40,575 bases of DNA from an uncultured Marivita sp. (GTDB taxonomy: Bacteria; Pseudomonadota; Alphaproteobacteria; Rhodobacterales; Rhodobacteraceae), in assembly GCA_947503115.1 (NCBI GenBank), contig CANNCS010000025.1, forward strand, positions 1-40,575. The letters are read 5' to 3'. A model generated the notes under the pieces. That model did not search any database, was not told where the DNA came from, and saw nothing but the letters and a program-made list of their open reading frames with translations. This document shows positions 28,903-37,835 of the stretch, in pieces; within the stretch, counting starts at the first letter, position 1, and each line of letters begins with the position of its first letter. The position numbers and the translations under genes were made by a program.

Positions 28903-29343
28903 CTATTCCCTATAGGCCTCGTGACAGGCCTTGCATGCGTCCCCGATCTGACTAAGCCCAGTGCGCAATTCTTCTTCAGTCTCAAGCGACACCGACAACG
29001 CTGTAGCCACTGCATACAAATCTCTCGACTTGGCGTTAAAATCGTCAAAGTCTTCCCAGATCGTGGGCAACGCTTCGGACTTTGGATCCGTTTCCTGACC
29101 TTCGAACAAGCTCTTCGTCCGAGCCGCCTCCTTGGCGATAGTTTCGGCAGCAGCACGGGCGATCACGGCGTCAAATGTCACATCGCCTTTGACCATAGCC
29201 CCCAGAACCTTTGTGCTGTCCTGCGTGACCTTCATCGATTCCATCCGTGCCAGAACGGCGGGGTTCTGCACCCCGGTATGTGCCACAGCCAAAGTCGACA
29301 CACACAAAGCTGATAAAGTGATTGGCAAGATAAAGCGCGTCAT
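28903..29343 (-). CDS. Cytochrome c' / c556-type protein
   Basis: Periplasmic monohaem cytochrome. 146 residues from ATG 29343, with a signal peptide (MTRFILPITLSALCVSTLAVAH) and a C-terminal haem-binding site CKACHEAYR (Cys137, Cys140, His141), the position typical of the four-helix cytochrome c' family. Met34 and Met37 in the first helix (LARMESM) could supply an axial ligand as in low-spin c556; high-spin c' lacks it. The sequence cannot settle which. It lies 93 bases after the last gene of the liu operon, with no clear terminator between, and is followed by a bidirectional terminator. Role: electron carrier or NO/gas-binding protein, undetermined. Confidence 0.87.
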   Translation of the reverse strand: MTRFILPITLSALCVSTLAVAHTGVQNPAVLARMESMKVTQDSTKVLGAMVKGDVTFDAVIARAAAETIAKEAARTKSLFEGQETDPKSEALPTIWEDFDDFNAKSRDLYAVATALSVSLETEEELRTGLSQIGDACKACHEAYRE

Positions 29344-29436
29344 GGAACACCCTTTTCCAAGATTAGATCCGAAGCATGATGCACTTGAATTCGGCACTCA
29401 ACAAACGGAAATCTGGATCGAGGACGGGATGCGCCG

Positions 29437-29808
29437 CTATGCTGTCATCACCACCAACGCCATTGCTGTCAGCACAAGCATGATAGGCCCCCAGACCATA
29501 CGCTCTGGCTTTGATGGTGTGATCCAGTTCAGAACCGTGCTTACACCCGTCACAGCAAGCGCCACCCAACCTGTCCAGAACGGCCAGCCCAGCCCCGGAA
29601 AGCCAGCCGCCGACAAGATCGCCAGCCCTTGAAACAGCACCACCGGGATCGACGCCGCCGCAATGATGCGTCCCGACATCGGCAATGCACCGTCATGCTG
29701 ACCGCCCTGTGTATAACGTCCCAATGGCGCTCCAAGGATCAATGCCACCTGAAAGAATGCGATGGCCAGCATTGCGGTCGCATAAAGATGTGCGATCTGG
29801 ACCGTCAC
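29437..29808 (-). CDS. Small integral membrane protein at the end of the liu operon
   Basis: 123 residues with four predicted transmembrane helices (about 4-26, 46-66, 75-95, 102-122) and few charges. No known family recognised. It starts at a GTG that overlaps the liuC stop (GTGA), so it is co-translated with leucine-degradation genes. The loop GRYTQGGQHDGALP between helices 1 and 2 is the only sizeable polar region. A transporter role is unlikely at this size; function unknown. Confidence 0.7.
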   Translation of the reverse strand: MTVQIAHLYATAMLAIAFFQVALILGAPLGRYTQGGQHDGALPMSGRIIAAASIPVVLFQGLAILSAAGFPGLGWPFWTGWVALAVTGVSTVLNWITPSKPERMVWGPIMLVLTAMALVVMTA

Positions 29809-30581
29809 TGCCAGCTAGGAGCACGCTTGTCGAAAAACGCCCCTATCCCTTCGCGTGCTTCGTCTGATTGCCACCGCTGCGCCAAAGCGTCGATGGCCAT
29901 ATCTACCTGCTCCGGCGTAACCCGTCCGGCAAGGTCGCGCATCAGCGTCTTGGCGTCGGCCACGGCACCCGGCGCACAGGACAAGTAAGGCAAGACCTCG
30001 GCCTCGATTGCCGCATCCAAACCGTCCGGCTCAACCGTTCGGCTCAACAGGTTCAACCGAACCGCTTCCTCTGCTCCGAACACCCGCGCCGACATGAACA
30101 CCTCCGAGGCCCGCGTCCCGCCCATACGTGACAACACATAGGGTCCGATATTGGCCGGGATCAGTCCCAACCGTGTTTCGGTAAACCCCAGTTTGGCACC
30201 GGCGACCCCGATTGCCACATCGCACACAGACACAAGGCCAACCCCTCCGCCAAGTGCATTTCCCTGCACCCGCCCGATCAGCGGTTGCGGCAGATCATAA
30301 AGCGCACCCAGAACTGTTGCGATCCTGCGGCTTTCGACGCGGCGTATGTTCGCATCCATGTCGAACTGCTCGCGCATCCACGCCAGATCACCACCAGCGC
30401 AAAAGGTTCTGCCGTCTGCCGCAAGCACGACGACCCGCACCGCCGGGTCCTTGGCCAAGTCCTGCGCCGCCTCTTCCAACTCAGTCATCATCTGCGCAGA
30501 CAAAGCATTGTGCTTTTCGGCCCGCGCCAATGTCAGCGTCGCCACCCCGCGCGCATCGGTTTCCACCCGGATCAATTTCAC
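29805..30581 (-). CDS. liuC: Methylglutaconyl-CoA hydratase (crotonase family)
   Basis: Hydrates 3-methylglutaconyl-CoA to HMG-CoA in leucine degradation; 258 residues. Crotonase motifs: oxyanion-hole segments CAGGDL (61-66) and GNALGGGVGL (108-117), and the catalytic Glu135 in GFTETRLGLIPANIGPYV. The second catalytic Glu of rat crotonase is replaced by Gly in GGGVGL, a form I associate with LiuC-type hydratases. The specific assignment rests on its place directly after liuE with a GTGA overlap and in a cluster with liuA, liuB and liuD. Start codon is GTG (30581). Confidence 0.88.
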   Translation of the reverse strand: MKLIRVETDARGVATLTLARAEKHNALSAQMMTELEEAAQDLAKDPAVRVVVLAADGRTFCAGGDLAWMREQFDMDANIRRVESRRIATVLGALYDLPQPLIGRVQGNALGGGVGLVSVCDVAIGVAGAKLGFTETRLGLIPANIGPYVLSRMGGTRASEVFMSARVFGAEEAVRLNLLSRTVEPDGLDAAIEAEVLPYLSCAPGAVADAKTLMRDLAGRVTPEQVDMAIDALAQRWQSDEAREGIGAFFDKRAPSWQ

Positions 30582-31429
30582 CCTCGCATCCTCCGCGCCA
30601 TTGCGGTGGCCTCGGCGACCACCTCCATGTCCAAACCATGCTCGAAGCCCAACGCGGCGACGCGCTCGGCCACGGCCTCGGTCGCGACATTGCCAGCAGC
30701 GCCCGGCGCGTAGGGGCAGCCGCCCAAACCGCCAACGGCCGCATCGAACACCCGCAACCCAAGGTTCAACGAAGCTTCAATATTGTCACATGCAAGACCA
30801 CCTGTGTCGTGGTAATGCCCCGCCAATCGGTCTGCCGGCATTTCCTGCAAGACGGCGTCAAGCATCGCGGAAATACCCTCAGGCGTGGCCCGCCCGATCG
30901 TGTCGCCCAAGGACACCTCGTAACACCCCATGTCCCGCAACGCCGCCACCACCCGCGCAACAGCGTCCGGCGCGACGGCACCATCATAAGGACACTCGAC
31001 CACGCAAGACACATAGCCGCGCAGTTTCACACCGGCGGCGGCCGCAACCTCCGCCACAGGCGCAAACCGCTCAAGGCTCTCGGCAATCGACGCGTTGATA
31101 TTCGCCTTTGAGAAACCCTCTGATGCCGACCCAAATATGGCCACCTCGTTGGCACGTGCCAGCATCGCGTCCTCAAAACCCCGCATATTCGGAGTCAACG
31201 CAGCATAGGACACGCCTGGGGCCCGTTTAATCCCGGTCAGAACAGCCGCCGAGTCCGCCATCTGTGGAACCCATTTCGGGCTGACAAAACTGGCGCATTC
31301 GATCCGCCGGAAGCCGGCACGCGACAGACAATCAACCAGCGCGATCTTCTCATCCACCGGGATGAGCCGAGCCTCATTCTGCAATCCGTCGCGCGGCCCA
31401 ACCTCGAATATCTCAACCCGTTCAGCCAC
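30578..31429 (-). CDS. liuE: Hydroxymethylglutaryl-CoA lyase
   Basis: Cleaves HMG-CoA to acetyl-CoA and acetoacetate, the last step of the leucine pathway. 283 residues with the DRE-TIM motif GPRDGLQNE (11-19), metal-binding HYHD (205-208) and the flexible active-site loop GGLGGCPYAPGAAGN with Cys238. Starts at GTG 31429; an AAGGGG lies about eight bases upstream. A 48-base spacer separates it from the glutathione transferase gene and it overlaps liuC by four bases. Confidence 0.95.
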   Translation of the reverse strand: MAERVEIFEVGPRDGLQNEARLIPVDEKIALVDCLSRAGFRRIECASFVSPKWVPQMADSAAVLTGIKRAPGVSYAALTPNMRGFEDAMLARANEVAIFGSASEGFSKANINASIAESLERFAPVAEVAAAAGVKLRGYVSCVVECPYDGAVAPDAVARVVAALRDMGCYEVSLGDTIGRATPEGISAMLDAVLQEMPADRLAGHYHDTGGLACDNIEASLNLGLRVFDAAVGGLGGCPYAPGAAGNVATEAVAERVAALGFEHGLDMEVVAEATAMARRMRG

Positions 31430-31477
31430 CGCGTGCGCCCCTTGCTTCTTCTTTTTCTAAATATGCACGGCCTGACA

Positions 31478-32149
31478 TCAGCCCGCAGCCTCCCACGCTG
31501 GGTAAAAGTCCTGCGAATACAGCCCGGTGCCCCTCCTCGGCAGCGATTTCTGGAATTCAGGCCGCTCGGTAATCCGCTCAAACCACTCGGTCACAGCAGG
31601 ATGCGCCTCCAGTTTGGCAAAGTGGCGGGCCATGTAAACCGCCTGCCCAACCGACACATCCGCCGCCGAGAACCCGCTTGTCAGCAGGTAATCCCGATTT
31701 TCCAAAGGCGTCGACAACCGCGCCTCAAGCGCGTCATAGCATTTGCCCAGACGCGCTGCCTCCAGCTTCATCACGACAGGCGACCGCATCGCGTCCTCAT
31801 AAAGCATGATATGCTGCTGCGTCAGCGCCGCTGCGTGCTGGCTGATGGTTTCAGCAAAATGTACCCAGACCAGCCAGGCCATACGGTCAGGATCATCCGG
31901 CCCCCGACCCATATTTGCCTCAGGAAACCGTTCGCACAGGAATTCCGTGATCGCACCTGTCTCGAACATCCGCTCGCCGTCGATCTCAAGCGCAGGCACC
32001 CGTCCCGCCGGAGACAAGCTCAGATATTCCGCATCGCGCAACGACCGGTCAAAGGCGTGAAGTACAACTTCAAAATCAACTTCCAACTCGTGCAATAGCC
32101 AAAGCGTTCGCATTGAACGGGTCTGAGGACAATGGTGCAACCGGATCAT
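31478..32149 (-). CDS. Glutathione S-transferase family protein
   Basis: 223 residues: an N-terminal thioredoxin-like domain (MIRLHHCPQTRSMRTLWLLHEL, with the cis-Pro segment GRVPALEIDG and the glutathione-binding FETGAITEFL) and an all-helical C-terminal domain from about residue 88. Ser12 or a nearby residue is the likely glutathione-activating position. Its ATG overlaps the liuD stop, so it is made with the carboxylase. It may protect against reactive unsaturated acyl-CoA or glutaconyl intermediates, an inference from context only. Confidence 0.88.
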   Translation of the reverse strand: MIRLHHCPQTRSMRTLWLLHELEVDFEVVLHAFDRSLRDAEYLSLSPAGRVPALEIDGERMFETGAITEFLCERFPEANMGRGPDDPDRMAWLVWVHFAETISQHAAALTQQHIMLYEDAMRSPVVMKLEAARLGKCYDALEARLSTPLENRDYLLTSGFSAADVSVGQAVYMARHFAKLEAHPAVTEWFERITERPEFQKSLPRRGTGLYSQDFYPAWEAAG

Positions 32150-34086
32150 ATGTCTTCCTCTTCAAGGCGGATCAACACCGCACCCGCCTCGACCTGAGAC
32201 CCGGCCTCTGCCATCACCTCTGCAACAACGCCATCACGGGCGGCCAACAGAGAATGCTCCATCTTCATCGCCTCGAGTATGGCCAGCCGATCGCCCTTGG
32301 CAACCTCGGCCCCGGCGCTGACAAAGACCTGCCGAACCAGTCCCGGCATCGGCGCTTCAACCAGATCACCCGACGTCCCAGCTCCGGCATCGACATCCAG
32401 AGGATCGAGACGGCGCAGAACAAATGTCGGGTCTCCAAACACCGTGGCAGATTCGTCTTCGACAAACACAGCAGCGCCGGGCTGGCCATCAAAGCGCCAG
32501 CCATTTGCACCGTGGCGCGCTGCCACGATCTGTCCATTTACGGCCACGTCGATCTCACCCGGTCCACAGGTTGTGATCTGACAGCAAAGCATGTCGTCAC
32601 CACATGCCAGCGCCAAATCTTGCATCACTGGCGACCAAAGCGCAAATCCATCCAACGGGCGCGGCGCGCGGTCCAAGCCAATCAATGCCAATACTGCCTG
32701 AGCTGCCACTACGGGGGTCAGATCGGGCACATCGGTCAACGCCGCAAGATCACGCCCGATCAACCCGGTATCCACATCTCCAGCCGAGAACCCTGCATGT
32801 CGCGCCAAAGCGCCAAGAAAGGCTAGATTGGTGACAGTTCCAGCCACCTGTGTCGCTGACAGGGCTCGCCGTAGCTTGCGCAACGCCACCGCACGGGATG
32901 ATCCGTGGACAATCACCTTGGCGATCATGGGATCGTAATGCGGAGAAATGACATCCCCTGTCCGCACCCCTGTGTCAGCCCGCGCCTCTTCTGGAAAAGC
33001 CAGATGCGACAAGCGACCCGTTGCGGGTAGGAACCCGGCAGGCACATCCTCGGCATAGAGCCGCGCCTCGAAACTGTGCCCGGCAATCGATAAATCTTCC
33101 TGCGAACAGGGCAAAGGCTCGCCCGACGCGACCCGCAATTGCCACTCCACCAAATCGACACCGGTGATGGCTTCGGTCACTGGATGCTCCACCTGCAACC
33201 GCGTGTTCATCTCCATGAACCAGAACCCGTCCGGGCGCAGACCGTCCGATCCGTCGACGATGAACTCGACCGTCCCCGCGCCCTTGTAACCGATGGCCTC
33301 TGCCGCGCGCACCGCAGCCTGCCCCATTGCGTCCCGCATCTTAGGCGTCATACCCGGCGCAGGGGCCTCCTCGATCACCTTTTGGTGCCGTCGCTGCAAG
33401 GAACAATCACGCTCAAACAGATGCACCGCGCGGCCGCCATCCCCGAACACCTGAACCTCGATATGGCGCGGGCTGGTGATGTATTTCTCGATCAACACAT
33501 GGGGATTTCCAAAGGCGGTCTTTGCCTCTGATTGTGCCGAGGCCAGCGCATCGGCAAACCCTTTAGGTGCCTCGACCAAGCGCATCCCCTTGCCCCCGCC
33601 TCCGGCTACGGCCTTGATCAAAACCGGATAGCCAATCGCATCCGCCTCTTTGGCCAGCACGTCCGGCGATTGATCGCTACCCTGATAGCCCGGCACCACA
33701 GGAACACCTGCCTCGGCCATCAACGCTTTGGCCGCATCCTTCAGCCCCATCGCCCGGATGGCCGATGCCGAAGGTCCGATAAACACCAAACCCGCCGCCT
33801 CGACGGCATCAACGAAATCCGGGTTCTCGGATAGAAACCCATAGCCTGGATGGATCGCCTGTGCGCCCGTTGCCTGCGCCGCTGCAATGATCGCATCGCC
33901 GCGCAGGTAACTCTCAGCGGGCGTTGCCCCTCCAAGCGACACCGCCACATCCGCCATTTCCACATGGCGCGCCTGCGCGTCCACATCCGAATGCACCGCC
34001 ACAGCCCGCACACCAAGCCGCCTGCACGTGTCGATCACCCGGCAGGCAATCTCGCCCCGGTTGGCTATCAGGATCGTGTCAAACAT
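32146..34086 (-). CDS. liuD: Methylcrotonyl-CoA carboxylase, biotin-containing alpha subunit
   Basis: Carboxylates its own biotin with ATP and bicarbonate, feeding the LiuB carboxyltransferase. 646 residues from ATG 34086: biotin carboxylase domain (MFDTILIANRGEIACRV, glycine-rich ATP loop GGGGKGM at 162-168, EMNTRLQVEHPVTE) to about 450, a linker region, and a C-terminal biotinyl domain with the target Lys608 in EAMKMEH. The frame extends to 34149, but that stretch crosses a hairpin repeat and does not match the family. The substrate call (methylcrotonyl- rather than propionyl- or acetyl-CoA) comes from the liuA-B-E-C neighbours. Confidence 0.93.
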   Translation of the reverse strand: MFDTILIANRGEIACRVIDTCRRLGVRAVAVHSDVDAQARHVEMADVAVSLGGATPAESYLRGDAIIAAAQATGAQAIHPGYGFLSENPDFVDAVEAAGLVFIGPSASAIRAMGLKDAAKALMAEAGVPVVPGYQGSDQSPDVLAKEADAIGYPVLIKAVAGGGGKGMRLVEAPKGFADALASAQSEAKTAFGNPHVLIEKYITSPRHIEVQVFGDGGRAVHLFERDCSLQRRHQKVIEEAPAPGMTPKMRDAMGQAAVRAAEAIGYKGAGTVEFIVDGSDGLRPDGFWFMEMNTRLQVEHPVTEAITGVDLVEWQLRVASGEPLPCSQEDLSIAGHSFEARLYAEDVPAGFLPATGRLSHLAFPEEARADTGVRTGDVISPHYDPMIAKVIVHGSSRAVALRKLRRALSATQVAGTVTNLAFLGALARHAGFSAGDVDTGLIGRDLAALTDVPDLTPVVAAQAVLALIGLDRAPRPLDGFALWSPVMQDLALACGDDMLCCQITTCGPGEIDVAVNGQIVAARHGANGWRFDGQPGAAVFVEDESATVFGDPTFVLRRLDPLDVDAGAGTSGDLVEAPMPGLVRQVFVSAGAEVAKGDRLAILEAMKMEHSLLAARDGVVAEVMAEAGSQVEAGAVLIRLEEEDI

Positions 34087-34131
34087 CTCGCACCACCGCT
34101 TCTCTTCATCTTGCCCGTAAACTCCGGGGGT

Positions 34132-34149
34132 TTGGGGGTTGGCCCCCAA
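34132..34149 (-). repeat. G/C-run hairpin A in the liuB-liuD spacer
   Basis: TTGGGGG (34132-34138) and CCCCCAA (34143-34149) form a perfect 7-bp stem with a 4-base loop, 46 bases upstream of the liuD start. Its sequence resembles hairpin B nearby (TTTGGGG...CCCCAAA), so the two look like related copies of an intergenic element. Confidence 0.6.
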
Positions 34150-34160
34150 TTCGAACTATG

Positions 34161-34181
34161 TTTGGGGACTGGCCCCCCAAA
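34161..34181 (-). repeat. G/C-run hairpin B directly after liuB
   Basis: TTTGGGG (34161-34167) pairs with CCCCAAA (34175-34181) around a 7-base loop. The arm begins at the base next to the liuB TAA stop. No T run follows on the minus strand, so a processing or stability role is likelier than termination. Confidence 0.6.
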
Positions 34182-35786
34182 TTACATCCGGAACACGCCA
34201 AAGCGCGTGTCCTCAATGGGTGCGTTCAAGGCCGCCTCCAGCGACAACGACAGCACCGCCCGTGTCTTCCGCGGATCAACGACCCCATCATCCCAAAGTC
34301 GGGCCGAAGCATAGAGCGGGTGGGCCTGTTCCTCGAACATATCCACCGTGGGCTTCTTGAACGCCGCCTCTTCTTCGACCGACCACGACTCGCCGCGCTT
34401 CTCCATCGCGTCGCGCTTCACGGTCGCCAAAACACCCGCCGCTTGTTCGCCGCCCATCACGGAAATGCGCGAGTTCGGCCATGTCCACAAAAAACGCGGC
34501 TGGTATGCGCGTCCAGCCATGCCGTAATTGCCAGCACCGAACGAGCCCCCAACCAGCATCGTGATCTTCGGGACCGAGGTGCAGGCCACAGCCGTCACCA
34601 TCTTCGCCCCATGCCGCGCGATGCCTTCGTTCTCGTATTTCCGACCCACCATGAAGCCGGTGATGTTTTGTAAGAACACCAGCGGAATCTTGCGTTGCGA
34701 ACACAGCTCAACGAAATGTGCGCCTTTCTGCGCGGCCTCGGAAAACAGCACGCCATTGTTGGCGATGATCCCCACCGGCCAGCCATCGACATGGGCGAAA
34801 CCCGTCACGAGGGTTTCACCAAAACGCGGCTTGAACTCGTCGAAATATGACCCATCGACCACCCGCGCGATCACCTCACGGATGTCATAAGGTGTGCGCA
34901 GATCGCCCGGCACCACACCAAAAATCTCGTCTGGATCATAGGCCGGGTCTTCTGCCGCCTGCCGTAGACTGTGCGCTCCGCACGCACCTCCCAATGACCC
35001 AACCGCGCGTCGCGCCAACGCCAAAGCGTGCCCGTCATCCTCGGCCAGATAGTCTGCCACACCGGACAACCGAGTGTGCACGTCACCACCGCCCAAGTCT
35101 TCGGCAGTGACCACTTCACCTGTCGCTGCCTTCACCAAAGGCGGACCGGCAAGGAAAATTGTGCCCTGCTCTTTCACGATGATCGTCACATCCGACATTG
35201 CAGGCACATAAGCGCCGCCCGCAGTGCAAGACCCCATCACCACGGCAATTTGTGCAATGCCCTTTGCGCTCATCCGCGCCTGATTATAGAAAATTCGCCC
35301 GAAATGGTCGCGGTCGGGGAACACTTCGTCCTGCTGGGGAAGGTTGGCGCCTCCCGAATCCACCAGATAGATGCAGGGTAAATGGTTCTCCTCGGCGATC
35401 TCTTGCGCGCGGAGGTGTTTTTTGACGGTCATCGGATAATATGTGCCGCCCTTCACGGTCGCGTCGTTGCACACCACCATGACCTGACGGCCCATCACCC
35501 GGCCGACACCTGCAATCACACCTGCGCAGGGCGCTGCACCGTCGTACAGTCCATGAGCAGCTGTCGCGCCGACTTCCAGAAACGGCGATCCGGGATCGAG
35601 CAGGTTTGCCACCCTGTCCCGAGGCAACATCTTACCGCGCGACACGTGCCGGGACCGCGAACGCTCACCTCCACCCGCCGCAGCCAGATCGGCGGCGTCT
35701 CGCACGACGCGCAACGCCTCTTCATGTGCGGTCATGTTGGCCTTGAATTGTTCTGACGACGCAATCGCCTGTGATCGAAGTTTCAT
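34182..35786 (-). CDS. liuB: Methylcrotonyl-CoA carboxylase, carboxyltransferase beta subunit
   Basis: Moves CO2 from biotin to 3-methylcrotonyl-CoA. 534 residues in two crotonase-like carboxyltransferase halves: VDSGGANLP (142-150), [16 protein letters not shown] (184-199) and [11 protein letters not shown] (223-233) in the first; the acyl-CoA/biotin loop [19 protein letters not shown] in the second. These are characteristic of MCC/GCC beta subunits. It starts one base after the LprI-like gene's stop and is followed by a 95-base spacer with two hairpins before liuD. Confidence 0.95.
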   Translation of the reverse strand: MKLRSQAIASSEQFKANMTAHEEALRVVRDAADLAAAGGGERSRSRHVSRGKMLPRDRVANLLDPGSPFLEVGATAAHGLYDGAAPCAGVIAGVGRVMGRQVMVVCNDATVKGGTYYPMTVKKHLRAQEIAEENHLPCIYLVDSGGANLPQQDEVFPDRDHFGRIFYNQARMSAKGIAQIAVVMGSCTAGGAYVPAMSDVTIIVKEQGTIFLAGPPLVKAATGEVVTAEDLGGGDVHTRLSGVADYLAEDDGHALALARRAVGSLGGACGAHSLRQAAEDPAYDPDEIFGVVPGDLRTPYDIREVIARVVDGSYFDEFKPRFGETLVTGFAHVDGWPVGIIANNGVLFSEAAQKGAHFVELCSQRKIPLVFLQNITGFMVGRKYENEGIARHGAKMVTAVACTSVPKITMLVGGSFGAGNYGMAGRAYQPRFLWTWPNSRISVMGGEQAAGVLATVKRDAMEKRGESWSVEEEAAFKKPTVDMFEEQAHPLYASARLWDDGVVDPRKTRAVLSLSLEAALNAPIEDTRFGVFRM

Positions 35787-35787
35787 T

Positions 35788-36276
35788 TTATTGTCCCCGC
35801 ATGTCGCGCAATTCGATGGCGCGTCCAGCTGTCATGGTCAGATGGCAATTGGCCGCCACGATGGAGCGGATCGTACCGTCCTGCCACATTGCGTAGCGTG
35901 CCGCACAATCGGCATCGCGAAAGGCGATCCATGCCCGCTGGGCATCGCGCAATGCGTCAGAGCGGTCCAACACCTGTGACAGCCCCTGTTCGTCGGCTGT
36001 TTCATTGGCCATTTGCGTCCAATTGTATTCTTCGTTCAGGATCACATCCCACATCGCGGTTTCCGCCTGAATGCATTCTGAAATCCCGATGGTGGTCGAT
36101 CCGCCGGGCTGCTCCTGACACTGGCCGGACGCCTCTCCGAGGCAGAAAGGGTAAAGCGCACCGATCTCAGTATTCTCAAAGCAATCCCACACGATCTGTT
36201 GGTCAATTGTGAACTCTTGAGCTGTGCAAAACTGCGGTGCACAAAGTATCGCAGCGATCATCAAACCCTGTTTCAT
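35788..36276 (-). CDS. LprI/DUF1311-like exported protein inside the liu operon
   Basis: 162 residues with a signal peptide ([20 protein letters not shown]) and cysteines throughout the mature part. The C-terminal region [51 protein letters not shown] is a clear match to the LprI-type (DUF1311, PF07007) domain, named after a mycobacterial lysozyme inhibitor. It is probably periplasmic and disulfide-stabilised. Its ATG overlaps the acyl-CoA synthetase stop, and its stop is one base from liuB, so it is co-translated with enzymes of a cytosolic pathway it has no known link to. Confidence 0.8.
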   Translation of the reverse strand: MKQGLMIAAILCAPQFCTAQEFTIDQQIVWDCFENTEIGALYPFCLGEASGQCQEQPGGSTTIGISECIQAETAMWDVILNEEYNWTQMANETADEQGLSQVLDRSDALRDAQRAWIAFRDADCAARYAMWQDGTIRSIVAANCHLTMTAGRAIELRDMRGQ

Positions 36277-37835
36277 GCCTGTCCCTCCCGACTGGCGCGC
36301 GCCTTCAATTCCTTGCGGATCACCTTTCCAGTGACGGTCATCGGCAGATCCTCAAGGAATTCAATTTCTCTTGGGTAAGAATAGCTTGCAAGGCGAACCT
36401 TAACCCAATCCTGAAGCTCCGAAGTCGAGGTATTAATACCCTCTTTGAGAACCACATACGCTTTGACGATCTCGGTGCGCAGCGCGTCAGGCTTGCCAAC
36501 CACACCACAGGTCGCAACCGCCGGATGGGTCAGCAGGCAATCCTCGATCTCGGCGGGCCCGATCCGATACCCAGCTGAAGTGATCACGTCGTCCTCGCGC
36601 CCCAGAAAGGTGATGGTATCTCCGTCCTTGATCCCGCGATCGCCAGTGATCATCCAGTCGCCGCGGTGCTTCTCCGCCGTCGCCCCGGGTTTGCGCCAAT
36701 ATTCCAGCATCATGGATGCCGATCCGCGCCGCACAGCGATGTCGCCCTCACCCTCGCAGGGCAAGCCATCCGACCCGATCACCGCAACCTGATGCCCCGG
36801 CACCCCGCGGCCCATCGAACCCGGCACGGCGTCAAAGGACGCACCGCAGGACGACACGATCATGTTGCATTCGGTCTGGCCGTAGAATTCGTTGATCGTC
36901 ACGCCAAAGGCGTTGCGGCCCCATGCCAGCATCTCGGCCCCAAGTGGTTCGCCTCCGCTGGCGACCGACCGCAGGCCTTCGATGCGCGCATCCGCCGCCT
37001 TGAGCATGCGCAAAGCCGTCGGAGGAAAAAACGCATTGCGCACGGCACCTGCACTGCAAATCCGCGTGCATTCTTCAACTGAGAACTTAGGCATTCGCGC
37101 CGCAACCACAGGCACACCCAACGCAAGCCCCGGCATCAACACGTCGAATAGGCCACCGATCCACGCCCAATCGGCGGGCGTCCAAATCACATCCCCGTCC
37201 TGCCCCAGAAAATCGTGGCTCATCTCGACCCCCGGCAAATGGCCGGTCAACATCCGATGCCCGTGCAGGGCACCTTTGGGCGCACCAGTTGTGCCGCTTG
37301 TATAGATCAACACCGCCGCATCATCCGGCCCCGTTTCGACCATAGCCTTGGTGCCAGAAGATGCACCCAGATCACTTCGGGTGACCGTTGCCACCCCAAG
37401 CCCGGTCAATTGCACGACACCTTCAAGGTCCGTCACAACGACACCCAGCCCGGCATCGTCAATTCGGGATTTCAGGGCTTCAGTGCGGAACAGTTTGAAC
37501 AGCGGCACCGAGATCGCCCCCAACCGCCAGGCAGCGATGTGGGCGGCAGCGCACAGCGGGGATTGCGAGAGCAGCACGCCAACCCGGTCGCCCTTCATCA
37601 CGCCGCGTTCGATCAACGCCACCTCGACCTGCCGCGACCGATACCAAAGATCGCCGTAGGTAACTTTGCGCACCCGCTCGGGTGTGACTTCGAGTATCGC
37701 CACGCGATCAGGCTCTGTCGCGGCCCAACCATCACAAACCTGATGTGCCATGTTCAGCGAAGTGGGCAGGTCCCAATCAAAACCTTTGCACAAGGCGTCA
37801 TAGGGTGCTGGTCGCAACATCGGACGGGTCGTCAT
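36273..37835 (-). CDS. Acyl-CoA synthetase (AMP-forming) of the liu operon
   Basis: Activates a carboxylic acid with ATP and CoA. 520 residues from ATG 37835, with P-loop YTSGTTGAPKG (178-188), YGQTECN, the hinge TGDRG...GREDDVI and catalytic Lys504 (TVTGK). It belongs with the medium/short-chain acyl-CoA synthetase group (ACSM-like). In this operon plausible substrates are acetoacetate, the LiuE product, or isovalerate, the free acid entering at LiuA; sequence alone does not choose. The open frame to 37967 overlaps the upstream gene; ATG 37835 overlaps that gene's stop as ATGA. Confidence 0.85.
   Translation of the reverse strand: MTTRPMLRPAPYDALCKGFDWDLPTSLNMAHQVCDGWAATEPDRVAILEVTPERVRKVTYGDLWYRSRQVEVALIERGVMKGDRVGVLLSQSPLCAAAHIAAWRLGAISVPLFKLFRTEALKSRIDDAGLGVVVTDLEGVVQLTGLGVATVTRSDLGASSGTKAMVETGPDDAAVLIYTSGTTGAPKGALHGHRMLTGHLPGVEMSHDFLGQDGDVIWTPADWAWIGGLFDVLMPGLALGVPVVAARMPKFSVEECTRICSAGAVRNAFFPPTALRMLKAADARIEGLRSVASGGEPLGAEMLAWGRNAFGVTINEFYGQTECNMIVSSCGASFDAVPGSMGRGVPGHQVAVIGSDGLPCEGEGDIAVRRGSASMMLEYWRKPGATAEKHRGDWMITGDRGIKDGDTITFLGREDDVITSAGYRIGPAEIEDCLLTHPAVATCGVVGKPDALRTEIVKAYVVLKEGINTSTSELQDWVKVRLASYSYPREIEFLEDLPMTVTGKVIRKELKARASREGQA

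Noticed and set aside
34087-34149. Longer LiuD with 21 extra residues
   Set aside because: The extension crosses hairpin A and does not resemble the conserved biotin carboxylase N-terminus MFDTILIANRGEIACRV.
32146-35786. Propionyl-CoA or acetyl-CoA carboxylase instead of methylcrotonyl-CoA carboxylase
   Set aside because: The two subunits are flanked by isovaleryl-CoA dehydrogenase, HMG-CoA lyase and a methylglutaconyl-type hydratase, which makes the leucine pathway the coherent reading.
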